Virus record (IMG/VR): IMGVR_UViG_3300037507_004165
Coordinates: 62,001-126,000 of that record
Source: a virus
Direction: 5' to 3' (one strand)
Length of the DNA: 64,000 nucleotides
A program made the translations under genes and the position numbers. Below, piece by piece: positions 1 through 9,236 of this stretch. A model generated the notes under the pieces. It had not been told where the DNA came from. It worked only from the letters and a program-made list of their open reading frames with translations, and ran no database searches. The stretch's first letter is position 1; the number at the start of each line of letters is the position of its first letter.

Positions 1-3000
1 CCATCTACAAGTGGGGAAATACAACTTTCTGAAAAGTTTCAAAAGTACTATGAAGATTTAGACCCAGCATACTCAACATTGGCAGAATACTGGGGGGATA
101 TTCAATTGAATTTTTCTGAGTGGGGAATGCCAAAGTCTGCAGAAGACGAACAGTTTTATATCGCAATGCGTTGGCCGTACAATCCGGTAAAGGCACGAGA
201 TGAAGCTGGGCTAAACCTAAGTCAAAACCAAGATATTAAAAACGAAATACTTAAAAAGTTTTTGAAAAACTATAATCTAAAAGAAGAAGATTTAGCTGGA
301 AATCCAGATGAATACAAAAAACGTAAAGTTCTTGTATACAATCCAAAAACAAAAACAGCAGTAGTTTGTACGCCAGCTTATTTCCTTTGGGGAGAAGACG
401 ACGCAAATGATCGAAACGGAATAGCTGCCATAGTGTCTCCTGACGCAGCCTACTTTTTGGGATTATTGATAGATGAAAAGGGTAGAATTCTTTCTCCACT
501 AGAAAGTATTGGTGGAGTTAATGGTGGAATATGGTCAAGCGGCGGCAGACAATGGGAAGAAATGGGAATGGCAGAAAGGAATTTGTCTGAATGCATGTTT
601 ACCTTTGTTCCAGATAGCACTCCAGTTGGAGTCGTCACAAGTTCGTATAATCCAGCTAATAGATTTTCATATACAAATTCATATAATGACGATACATTCC
701 TAATCGGCTTTGGAGCATTTAAACCAATAGAAGGTAATCTACCCGAAATTCTTCCAGCAATTCAAACCAAAAATGTTTTGACTGGCATGACTGCCGATAG
801 GGCAGAAAGAATTCTGTCTAATGGACTAAGAACAGAGGTAAGTTATGGTTATGCGACTGATCTTGTTGCGGCAAAAACAGCACAAGATTGGCAAAAGGAA
901 TGGAGTAGGGGCGGCAACTGGGTCAATTACTTTGACTACATAATGCCGAACGAAGATTCCGAATTACAGTTGGGTGAATTGTCTCAAGATTCATTATTTG
1001 AAAAGCTAGAAGAGGATAAGAAAGATGAAACACGAGACGCATTTGCTTCTGTCTACGATCCACTCGATAACATATCTGTTGTAGCAAGAGGATTTTATGA
1101 TGAGCAGTTTGATAATACTGTAAAAGTCATTGCTGGCAACGGTAGAAAGGTAACAGAGGCTCAGCAAATTTGGGACCAATTTAGGTTTGGATATCATAAT
1201 TACGAATCTGTTAAAAGCGTATTCCAAAAAACGTATGGTTTAGATCCAGATAGCGAAGAAGAATCTTCAGATCCAATATTTGCTTTGTTAACTGGAAAAG
1301 ATTCTCTTGTATTTGAGGAGTTTAATGCAGATAAAAGAAGCGCAGAATTTAATACTCTTCTTGGTGCAGACTGGATTACATCGATTAATCAAGCAGCTTC
1401 TGTAACTTCGGCAGTTGATATAGCAGTAAGCGAATACGTTGATGCTGGAGTTTCTGGTCTAGATGAAAACAAAAAGCCAATAATAAATAAAGACCAAGGA
1501 ATAATAGATATATATAACGTACTACTTCAGAAAAAATTAAATGGTCTTAAATCAATTGTTCAAAATCATTTTGAAACTTATGAATACGCAAGAGACGCTT
1601 CTACTCAAAGTGTTGATATTCAGGATAGAGTTAAAGAAGCTCTTTCTGGGATTAAAACGCCAAAGCAGTTGTTCCTCTTGCTTGTTGGAATATTTAGACA
1701 AAAACTATGGTCAGATCCATACGCTAGAGCATGGTTAATTTTGAGGCCAGACAAAAAGAGATTTAGCGCTACAGGTGCTGGTGCAGTTGTGCAAGCTATG
1801 AATCCAGTATCACTCGCACTTGATACATACGGAAACGACAACGATCAATGGAGCTTTAGGCCAATAGACAAAGTATTCGCTGCATTTATTGACTATGAGA
1901 GAGAATATGCCACGAATCAAACATCATTTATTAAGCTACTAAAAGAAAACGCAAAAGAAGGAAATAACGCAGGCAACTGGGTAACTGGAGTCTGGGAAGA
2001 AACTACAGATTTCTGGAATAGAAATATTGGTCCAATAATAAACGCCTTTGAAACTTCTTTGGGAAATCTTTTGAATATGTTTAGATTGTCTATGGCTCAA
2101 ATGGGTTATGGATTAAAGGAACTCGAAAACTTTACTAAACAGGCTAACATATTAAATAAAGCTTATAATGATTCAATTTATTATTCACTCGGAAGACCCG
2201 GGACTTTGTTGAGAGCTGTTGATAATCCGTTTACAAGAGAATATGGCGAACCAGTTGTTGAAATAAGAGAGCCATTCCAAAGAATGCACTACATAACTTC
2301 CTTTAGCCATATATTGGCAAATAACATAAAAGAAAATTTCAACGGAGTCGCCACTCAAATAACAGCTGTTTCAGATGGCAAATATCCAGTAACAGTATCG
2401 CTAGATAAAGCAGCTCCACCAGAAAAACAAGTAGAAAAAACTGTAGAGACTGGTTTATACTGGGACAATCCAAAGGGTGAGGGCGTATTCGGCTTACTGC
2501 ACCCAATATTCCATCCACTAGAAACAGCAAGGGGTATAGCAAAACATGCACAGGGTGAGCCAGATGAGCTTACAGCAAGAAGAGTCGCTTTGTCCTACTT
2601 GAAAGAGTCTTTAAAAGATATATATGGTGGAGAAATAGTTCTAGTCGGCAATGCCGACATAAGACCTCACGATCTTGTTTATTTAGCTGATGTATACAAT
2701 AGAATGTACGGAATATTTGAAGTAGAACAAGTTGTTCACCACTTTACGCCAGAGACTGGTTTTATAACAAGCATAACTCCAAACGCTTTTGTAACAGTAA
2801 ATGATCCAGCTAGATGGTTCATGTCATCGTGGGTTGCCTCTTGGCTTAGTACTCAAAACCTAAGAAATGACGCAAGATTGCTTTTAGCTAACAAATCAAA
2901 TAACCCAAGACTTACAGTTAGCGGAGATGTGTCAATAGACAATCTTGCAGACATGCTTAAGGACCAAATGGTTGGAGGAATGCAATATACTCATGGTCAT

Positions 3001-4491
3001 TCAGCTCTGCTAAAAGATATTCAAGCGAATCAATTGGCTGATTCAATGCCGGAAACTTCTGATAGAATAAAATCATTAATTCAAGCCAGCACTGGAAGAC
3101 AAAAGGGATCAGCTGGAGCAGCTGTTTTTGCTGGCCTAGTTATGCCTGCGATAACTGCTGGAGCAACTGTAGCAGCAACAGTTTTTGGAACACCATTGGC
3201 TGGTGCAGCAGTAGCTGCAGTTGGAGCGGGAGTATCTGACCTTACCTGGAATGCGTGGAAGTGGGTAAGGGACCATGTTCTTGACCAACACGGATGCTAT
3301 ATCCAGTATCTTTCAAAAAATGGTCAAGCCATGGATGCTGGTTTGTCCAATTTCCAGGGAATGGTTGTGGGTAAACATCATTCAGTTAAACTTCTACCGA
3401 ATATCTTGGGCGTTAGAACAAAAACAAAAACTTCAGAAGGACACGCATACGTTAGATCAGACGACTTACTTAGAAGTTTGGGTTGGAGAGAAAAAGAAAT
3501 ATCAGATCTTGTTAGATACATAAGCTTGGAAAATGCTATAGTGCACTCAGAACTTCTTAAGTATTCTGGTCTTGGTCCAGAAAAAACTGGATTAAATCAA
3601 AGTTTTAAAGCAATAGTTAGAGCCAATCATATAGTCGACGGTGACACAATAGATGTTACAGACGTGTTGAATCCTGGTATATCGTATAGGGTTAGATATG
3701 AAGGAATAACTACAGCTGAACAAAACAAGCTTGATGTTGGTCCAGAAAATTCTGGAATAGCTATTGTAAATCCAAATTCTCAAGCTTCTAAAGCTACATC
3801 ATATACAAGAGATTCATTAGTTGGAAAGATTTTTGTTTTGAGGATAAATCCAAATAATCCTACAATGATATTGACAGCTGACGATGTGGAAGCTGGAGCA
3901 ATGGCAAATCAGCCAAAGAATTACGCAACAGCTATTAAAGGTAAAAATTATAAAGAATCAGATGATCGTTATATGGCTTCAGTATTTTATAGAACTGGTT
4001 CAGTAGAAGAATCAGCTATTATAAATAAAGTTAGATCGATATTCTTAAAGATACCAGAAACAACACCTAACTCTATTCAATATGTAAAAGATAAACTACT
4101 AGAGTCGGTCTCTCCAAATTCGATTTTCTATTCAAGGTTTGATCAAATATATAACTCAATTGTTTCTGCTCAAACAGAGATATCATCTTCAATATACTTT
4201 GAAATATCTGGACCTGGAGATGATCTATCGTCATTGACTCAGTCAGAAATAACGACCTATAACGCAGCGGTAGGCTTTTTGATACTACAAAATGTTTATT
4301 CAACAGCATCAGAATGGCCATATATCGGATGGGACGAGTACTATGGTGATGGAAGTCCAGTCACTTTGAACTGGGAATTGGTTGTTCAGGGATTGGCAAG
4401 AGTCTATACTGAGACCTTAAATTATATAAAAGGTCAAGCCTTAGTTACTACAGCGGATTCAATCCCAATGCCTAGAGAGGTAGAGAGATAA
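1..4491 (+). CDS. Large tail hub/baseplate protein with internal thermonuclease-like domain (5' partial)
   Basis: The reading frame is open from base 1, so the start lies before the window; 1,496 residues are visible. Around residues 870-940 (RPHDLVYLADVYNRMYG, then VVHHFTPETGF) it resembles the C-terminal part of gpD/gp27-type tail hub proteins. An Ala/Gly-rich hydrophobic stretch follows near residue 1040-1080. Residues about 1210-1235 carry a staphylococcal-nuclease-like signature (VDGDTIDV, then YRVRYEGITTAE). It precedes the tail lysin by 2 bases and heads the baseplate operon. I see no in-frame CGG. The hub role is inferred from context and local similarity; the nuclease-like motif is clear, but its catalytic activity is unproven. 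Confidence 0.7.
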   Translation, partial: PSTSGEIQLSEKFQKYYEDLDPAYSTLAEYWGDIQLNFSEWGMPKSAEDEQFYIAMRWPYNPVKARDEAGLNLSQNQDIKNEILKKFLKNYNLKEEDLAGNPDEYKKRKVLVYNPKTKTAVVCTPAYFLWGEDDANDRNGIAAIVSPDAAYFLGLLIDEKGRILSPLESIGGVNGGIWSSGGRQWEEMGMAERNLSECMFTFVPDSTPVGVVTSSYNPANRFSYTNSYNDDTFLIGFGAFKPIEGNLPEILPAIQTKNVLTGMTADRAERILSNGLRTEVSYGYATDLVAAKTAQDWQKEWSRGGNWVNYFDYIMPNEDSELQLGELSQDSLFEKLEEDKKDETRDAFASVYDPLDNISVVARGFYDEQFDNTVKVIAGNGRKVTEAQQIWDQFRFGYHNYESVKSVFQKTYGLDPDSEEESSDPIFALLTGKDSLVFEEFNADKRSAEFNTLLGADWITSINQAASVTSAVDIAVSEYVDAGVSGLDENKKPIINKDQGIIDIYNVLLQKKLNGLKSIVQNHFETYEYARDASTQSVDIQDRVKEALSGIKTPKQLFLLLVGIFRQKLWSDPYARAWLILRPDKKRFSATGAGAVVQAMNPVSLALDTYGNDNDQWSFRPIDKVFAAFIDYEREYATNQTSFIKLLKENAKEGNNAGNWVTGVWEETTDFWNRNIGPIINAFETSLGNLLNMFRLSMAQMGYGLKELENFTKQANILNKAYNDSIYYSLGRPGTLLRAVDNPFTREYGEPVVEIREPFQRMHYITSFSHILANNIKENFNGVATQITAVSDGKYPVTVSLDKAAPPEKQVEKTVETGLYWDNPKGEGVFGLLHPIFHPLETARGIAKHAQGEPDELTARRVALSYLKESLKDIYGGEIVLVGNADIRPHDLVYLADVYNRMYGIFEVEQVVHHFTPETGFITSITPNAFVTVNDPARWFMSSWVASWLSTQNLRNDARLLLANKSNNPRLTVSGDVSIDNLADMLKDQMVGGMQYTHGHSALLKDIQANQLADSMPETSDRIKSLIQASTGRQKGSAGAAVFAGLVMPAITAGATVAATVFGTPLAGAAVAAVGAGVSDLTWNAWKWVRDHVLDQHGCYIQYLSKNGQAMDAGLSNFQGMVVGKHHSVKLLPNILGVRTKTKTSEGHAYVRSDDLLRSLGWREKEISDLVRYISLENAIVHSELLKYSGLGPEKTGLNQSFKAIVRANHIVDGDTIDVTDVLNPGISYRVRYEGITTAEQNKLDVGPENSGIAIVNPNSQASKATSYTRDSLVGKIFVLRINPNNPTMILTADDVEAGAMANQPKNYATAIKGKNYKESDDRYMASVFYRTGSVEESAIINKVRSIFLKIPETTPNSIQYVKDKLLESVSPNSIFYSRFDQIYNSIVSAQTEISSSIYFEISGPGDDLSSLTQSEITTYNAAVGFLILQNVYSTASEWPYIGWDEYYGDGSPVTLNWELVVQGLARVYTETLNYIKGQALVTTADSIPMPREVER

Positions 4492-4493
4492 AT

Positions 4494-6597
4494 ATGTCTG
4501 ATTACCCTATAGATTCTTCTGATCTTGGAAGCACAAAGAGCATTACAGAAAAAATAGCTTCTTCTTTCTATCCAAATGATGAAGTAGTAATAAAGGGAAC
4601 TAGCTTATCAGAACAGCCATATCAAGATAGAACATTAAGAAGCTCAGATCCAATTAAAATATTGCAGGGCGATGGTCTATATAGGGACCCAGCATTTGCC
4701 ATAAACGCCTACGCTCAAAGCACTCAGTCATCACTCCATCGGGATAATAGCTGCCCAAGCTGACATAGGCGACGATGTAAAGATAATGGACCCAAATGAT
4801 CCAAATGGAAAAAATGTTTTAACAGGAGCAGCAGCTCGTATGGAGATAGCAAAAAACTCCATACTTTATACTGGATATTCTCCTGGTGGTTTTGACGTAG
4901 CCCTTAAGGCCTTAAATGATAGTGTCGTGAATAGTACTACTCAGCCAGATTCTGGAACTGGATATGTTGATACTGATACCCGGAAGATCTTTGGCGCATA
5001 GTCAAAAGGGGTATATTTCCTCTCCAAATGGGATGGTATTGAATCGGAGGTTCTAGACCAATAGCACTTCAAGAGGTTTTATCAGAACAAGAAGTGGAAT
5101 CATATTTAAAAAAATCAAAAGACATTAATTCAAAAGCAAATTTTTCTGGAACTATTGGTACATTCCAAATAAATTTTTCTGAAAATCCCGAAGGACAATC
5201 TCTTAATTCACTTGGGTTTGAAATAAAACAATCTGGAACTTATATTTCTCGGATCCTACGATTCTGTTCCAGTTCCATCTGAGTATTTAGGATCTGGATT
5301 AAAAACCTGCTTTGTCTCTGCCGCAATGCTAGAAATGCTGCTCCAAATAACAAATAGAATGTACATAGAGGGTGGCACTGGAACTGGCAGGGGAATAGTC
5401 GGTTCAAATTTTGGAAAACTCTCTGCCGAAAATAACAGTGTCAGCGACCACGCTTTTGGCAGAGGTTTTGACATCATGGCAGTAGGAACAACATCTTCAG
5501 AAATAATTAATTTAGTTACCTCTATAGATGATTATAGAAAAGGCTTAAATATATTTTTAACTAACTTACAGGTTTTATCAAAAGACCTGCATCCAGATTT
5601 GATAATTATCCACGATCAATTAGCAGAGGAATTCGGCATCTTAGAATCTGGACTAGAAGACGCAAACGCAGCAATAAGAAAAAAATATCCACACTTAGGA
5701 ACGTTTATTAACTTTGGTGTAGATTCAAGTCACAGAAATCACATACACATAAGCTATAGCCCGCAAAGATCAGGCTCCTTTATAACCCCGGCAGTAGCAG
5801 CTCAATTGACTGGTACAACCCCTACTGGATTTGATTCTAATGGAACAGTTAGTCTTGATAAGTTTAAGGCAAATTATTTTGATAAAACATCAGATACATT
5901 AAGTCCAGATGAAGTAATGTATTTGTTATCAACATCTGGAATTTTTAGTGATGAAGTTTCTGCAATTTTTGTTGGAATAGGAGAACGAGAATCGAATTGG
6001 AGACCAGGAGCTTTAAATGAGGTAAAGAAAGCTGGAAGTGGAGACTTTTCTTTTGGAGCCTTTCAGTGCAACCTTCTGCCAGCAGCTCACGGATCCAAGA
6101 AGTTTATATTAAAGTACAATGCCAGCGGTCAACCATATGATGATTTGGTTCTTGGCTACAAACTAGCCTACGCAATAGACAGTGATAATAATGCAGAAAG
6201 TTTATCTAAGAAAGTTTTAGAAAAATCTTCAAGATCAACTATAGATAAAAGAATTTTTGTCCCCTATAACCAAGCATGGATGCTAGGAACTGTAGCAGCT
6301 GGAGAAGCTGAAGTGGCAAAAGCAATTAAAAGATCTGTGGGTTTAGATTCCTATCTCTTTCATGCATGGGGCGATTATGATGTTGTTGAAAATGGGGAAA
6401 AAGTTCCGAGATCTGACTGTGGATTTATTTTTAAAGTAAAATTTTCCACCGTACTAGCCGCATACAAACTAAAAGGAAAATCAGAAGAATCATTAAAGTC
6501 TTGGATAAGATCTAAGTTTAAAAACAAAAGACCATACCCATATATAGAAAAATGGATGTCTGGTACAGTATTCAGTTCAGAAGGAACTGAACTATAA
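4494..6597 (+). CDS. Tail-associated lysin: M15-type peptidase plus lytic transglycosylase-like domain, read through four CGGN sites
   Basis: Read conventionally this is four or five fragments. Reading each in-frame CGGN (4740, 4981, 5045, 5250) as one glycine gives a single 699-residue protein. Residues near 315-325 carry SDHAFGRGFDI, matching the SxHxxGRGFD zinc-peptidase motif of VanY/M15-like enzymes, with the partner His in HRNHIHISYS near residue 415. Near residue 500, GERESNWRPGALN followed by SFGAFQCN resembles the catalytic Glu region of lysozyme-like transglycosylases. The likely role is local cell-wall digestion during DNA injection. It lies between the hub protein and the gpV-like baseplate protein. 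Four sites in about 510 bases is the densest cluster in the window. Confidence 0.8.
4740..4743 (+). other. CGGG recoding site 1 (tail lysin)
   Basis: In-frame CAT-CGG; frame 0 stops after seven further codons. Skipping C4740 or reading CGGG as one codon continues as H-G-I-I-A-A-Q-A-D into the next open segment. This is the only site with G as fourth base. Confidence 0.85.
4981..4984 (+). other. CGGA recoding site 2 (tail lysin)
   Basis: In-frame ACC-CGG, exactly 80 codons after the frame set by site 1. Reading resumes at GGA (4982) as G-R-S-L-A-H-S-Q; frame 0 stops at 5001. Confidence 0.88.
5045..5048 (+). other. CGGA recoding site 3 (tail lysin)
   Basis: In-frame AAT-CGG, exactly 21 codons after site 2. 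Frame 0 meets TAG two codons later; the +1 frame continues G-G-S-R-P-I-A-L. Confidence 0.88.
5250..5253 (+). other. CGGA recoding site 4 (tail lysin)
   Basis: In-frame TCT-CGG, exactly 68 codons after site 3. The +1 frame continues G-S-Y-D-S-V-P-V into the peptidase domain; frame 0 stops at 5282. Confidence 0.88.
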
Positions 6598-6606
6598 GGA
6601 GAACCA

Positions 6607-6969
6607 ATGCCGGCAAATTATCCAAAATTTGATAAAAAAATAAATGATCATATAGATAGGTCTAAATTTCTTCAAACGAAAAATAGGCCTGGAACCATCA
6701 TGTCTTATAACGCCAGTAATAATACGGCAACTGTCATGGTGGACGAAAAGCACTCTGCCCTAATAGGTAATATGATACCAAATGTTCCATGTCCTTTTAA
6801 TTACGGAGTGCAGACCGTAGCTCCAGCACCAGGCACTAGATGTTTAGTCGGATTTAGGGACGAACACGAAGACGACGCCTACGTTATAATGTATTTTAAT
6901 GAACCTCACTCTTACAAAAATTCAAGAAACACCAATGTAGATACTGGCGTACCAAGGTTTATGGAGTAA
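6607..6969 (+). CDS. Baseplate gpV/gp5-like OB-domain protein
   Basis: 120 residues. From residue about 29 the pattern of short beta strands (GTIMSYNASNNTATVMV, then IPNVPCPFNYGVQTVAPAPG and CLVGFRDEHEDD) matches the N-terminal OB-fold of phage baseplate assembly protein V and T4 gp5-type spike bases. It has no spike repeats or lysozyme domain, so it would form only the hub-plug base or an adaptor. AAGGAG lies 8 bases before the ATG. It sits between the tail lysin and gp25-like gene, as expected for the central baseplate. Assignment is by fold pattern and context. Confidence 0.6.
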   Translation: MPANYPKFDKKINDHIDRSKFLQTKNRPGTIMSYNASNNTATVMVDEKHSALIGNMIPNVPCPFNYGVQTVAPAPGTRCLVGFRDEHEDDAYVIMYFNEPHSYKNSRNTNVDTGVPRFME

Positions 6970-6971
6970 AA

Positions 6972-7655
6972 ATGTACCAAGAAGATGAATCAAACACAAA
7001 TGCGAATAAGCCATTTAATGAGGCTTTTGAAATTAAAAGAAGAAAAGAGTTTTCTCATAGAGAGGTTGGTATAACCCATCCAGACAATAACTCCTTTATG
7101 AGAATGACAGACAACGGATGTATAGAGATATTTGCAGCGCCAGGTATAGGTTTAATAATAAACCCTAATACAAGAAGCATATCCATGTTTGCAGATTCAA
7201 TTAAGCTATTTTGCAAGGACGACGACGGCTTAAGGTGGAACGACAAGTCTTTTAATCCAGCATCTGACGTTTATAATGAACCGGCTTTAATAAAAACAGG
7301 CGATTTTTCAAATAACCCGGCCTATCATAGAATAAATCATTATCTCAATAATATTGAGACTTTTGAGCAGGATGAAGCTAAAGCTCCCGTTACTATTATG
7401 GGTAGGTATGCGCTCAGGGTTGACCAAGAAAATGAGCCAACAACTGGCGACACCTCTGGCTTCACAATTGAACAAATTTCTTTAATTGAAAGTTATTCAA
7501 ATAATCATACCTTAAAGGAAACAGAAATGTTAAAACAGCTTATGTTGTCTGGATACACTTATGATGAGTCTGTTAAAAAAGTTCATGATGGAGATGTAAC
7601 TGTTCCTGGCAATATGGAAAACTTTCCTTGGATAAAAAACGATTTGGATAAATAA
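6972..7655 (+). CDS. Baseplate-region protein of unknown function
   Basis: 227 residues, starting two bases after the preceding stop and overlapping the next start by one base (TAATG), so probably translationally coupled. A Gly-rich beta pattern at residues 35-75 (MRMTDNGCIEIFAAPGIGL, NPNTRSISMFAD) resembles segments found in gp5-like baseplate proteins. I recognise no catalytic motif. The position between gpV-like and gp25-like genes suggests a structural baseplate or spike role; this is inference. Confidence 0.6.
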   Translation: MYQEDESNTNANKPFNEAFEIKRRKEFSHREVGITHPDNNSFMRMTDNGCIEIFAAPGIGLIINPNTRSISMFADSIKLFCKDDDGLRWNDKSFNPASDVYNEPALIKTGDFSNNPAYHRINHYLNNIETFEQDEAKAPVTIMGRYALRVDQENEPTTGDTSGFTIEQISLIESYSNNHTLKETEMLKQLMLSGYTYDESVKKVHDGDVTVPGNMENFPWIKNDLDK

Positions 7656-8038
7656 TGAGCGATTTTTACTTTGATCTGAGCGGAGATATTTTAATATCTT
7701 CCAATAAGGACATAGCGATTGCTCAAAGCGGGCAACAAAGAGATGTTCAGCAGATCTACCTAAGACTTATGACTGAGCCAAATGATTTTACTATATATCC
7801 AAGATTAGGTTGTGACCTAGCTATGTTGAGGGGCATGCCCCAGAGCAAGACTACAGCTGAAATAGGTAAAAGAATAATAAGAGATTCTCTTGAAAATGAA
7901 TTAAAAGGTGGAATTTTTAGGGGCAGATCTATTTCAATAGACGCTGTTCCAGTATCAGCTACAGCCATAAGATTTGATGTTCACATAGAAAATAATACCT
8001 CAGAGCCAGTAACACTTTCAGTTGTTCAAGAAATTTAA
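7655..8038 (+). CDS. Baseplate wedge protein, gp25/GPW-like
   Basis: 127 residues. The N-terminal half (FDLSGDILISSNKDIAIAQS, RDVQQIYLRLMTEPNDF, YPRLGCDL) matches GPW/gp25-family wedge proteins, including the early conserved Arg/Gln helix and the 'YPRLG' turn. The C-terminus is a beta-hairpin typical of the family. It overlaps the previous stop by one base and precedes baseplate J by nine bases, the usual order in contractile-tail phages. Confidence 0.8.
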   Translation: MSDFYFDLSGDILISSNKDIAIAQSGQQRDVQQIYLRLMTEPNDFTIYPRLGCDLAMLRGMPQSKTTAEIGKRIIRDSLENELKGGIFRGRSISIDAVPVSATAIRFDVHIENNTSEPVTLSVVQEI

Positions 8039-8047
8039 GGAAACAAA

Positions 8048-9217
8048 ATGCCCGTAGTCTACACTAAAACAAAAACAGAAATTCTTGGAAGAATGCTTCA
8101 GTCTCTTGAGAAAAATGCAGGCATCACTGCAACTTATCCCGGATCAATAGCCAGAGCTTTTGCCGAATCGGTAGCAGTAGAAGTTGGAGATTTATATGAC
8201 GCTCTTAAGTTTGCCGTCAATCAAACTTCGATAGCTACTGCCTCAGGGAGGTCTCTTGATTTAATAGGAGAATTATACGGAGTAAAGAGAAGTACAATAA
8301 CCCAAGAAGCCGAACAAGAAAGAATGAGTTACAACATAGAATTCTATATATCCTCGCCAACATCTTCGGATATAGTAGTTCCTCAGGACACGGTAGTTTT
8401 TAATGATGTGACGGAATTTGCAGAGAGACAGTATCAATATAGATTAACTGCAAGTGTGACCATTGTAGCTGGTACGACAAGAGTTTTTGGCAGGGTGCAA
8501 CCATCATTCACTAGCCAGGATTACACCGCAGCTAAAAACACATTAACCAAGCACAATTTTGTTTCGACTGATGGAACAATTGTTTATTGCTCTAACCCCA
8601 AAGAAGTTTACTCAATGTCTGGTATGGAAGGCGATGACAACTACAGAAGACGCATAAGCATGTCCATAAAGGAAAGATCATATGGAACAACAGAATCCCT
8701 AAGACTTAACGCCCTTGCAGTTCCGGGTGTTAGAGACATAAGAATTAGAGAGTCTTCCTATGGGTTGGGTTCTTGTGATATTATTGTAGTGCCGGAATCT
8801 CAAACAATTGATCCGCTGTTTGTCCAAACTCTAAGCGACAACCTTTCTGGCAGAAAACCAGTGGGCATTAAATTAAACATAAGGATAGCAGAAAGAGTTC
8901 CAATAAGCCTTGTTGCAAGCATAGTTCTTCCACAGGGTTTATCTGCGACAGCTGTATCAGCAATTGAGGGGCAAGCAAATACATTTATTAAGAAATACCT
9001 CAATTCGTTTACAATAGGTAGCACTATGTCTTTCTCGGATTTAGAGTCAGCAATCAGATCATCTTCTGATTTCATTAAATCAGTAAACATATTAAGTGTC
9101 ACAGCTAGGGGCCAAGAGGTTCCCAAAGGGTCTTTTAGACTAAATTCTGAAAGAGAATACATGATAGCTGGTACAACTTCGATTTTTTCTGTTATAATGT
9201 CATCACAAGGATATTAG
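8048..9217 (+). CDS. Baseplate J-family wedge protein
   Basis: 389 residues. The N-terminus (EILGRMLQSLEKNAG, AESVAVEVGDLYDALKF, SGRSLDLIGELYGVKR) is characteristic of gpJ/gp6-like baseplate wedge proteins. The mid part (MEGDDNYRRRISMSI, GTTESLRLNALAVPGVRDI) matches the family region linking wedge subunits, and the C-terminal half has the expected alternating sheet/helix pattern with VPISLVASIV. Length is typical. It has a good ribosome site (AAGGAAAC) and directly follows the gp25-like gene. Confidence 0.88.
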   Translation: MPVVYTKTKTEILGRMLQSLEKNAGITATYPGSIARAFAESVAVEVGDLYDALKFAVNQTSIATASGRSLDLIGELYGVKRSTITQEAEQERMSYNIEFYISSPTSSDIVVPQDTVVFNDVTEFAERQYQYRLTASVTIVAGTTRVFGRVQPSFTSQDYTAAKNTLTKHNFVSTDGTIVYCSNPKEVYSMSGMEGDDNYRRRISMSIKERSYGTTESLRLNALAVPGVRDIRIRESSYGLGSCDIIVVPESQTIDPLFVQTLSDNLSGRKPVGIKLNIRIAERVPISLVASIVLPQGLSATAVSAIEGQANTFIKKYLNSFTIGSTMSFSDLESAIRSSSDFIKSVNILSVTARGQEVPKGSFRLNSEREYMIAGTTSIFSVIMSSQGY

Positions 9218-9236
9218 AACCGAAAGAGTGGTATTT

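Noticed and set aside
417-4460. CGG triplets inside the tail hub gene as further recoding sites
   Set aside because: All of those examined are out of phase (for example AAC-GGA, TCG-GCA), so the ribosome never meets them as codons.
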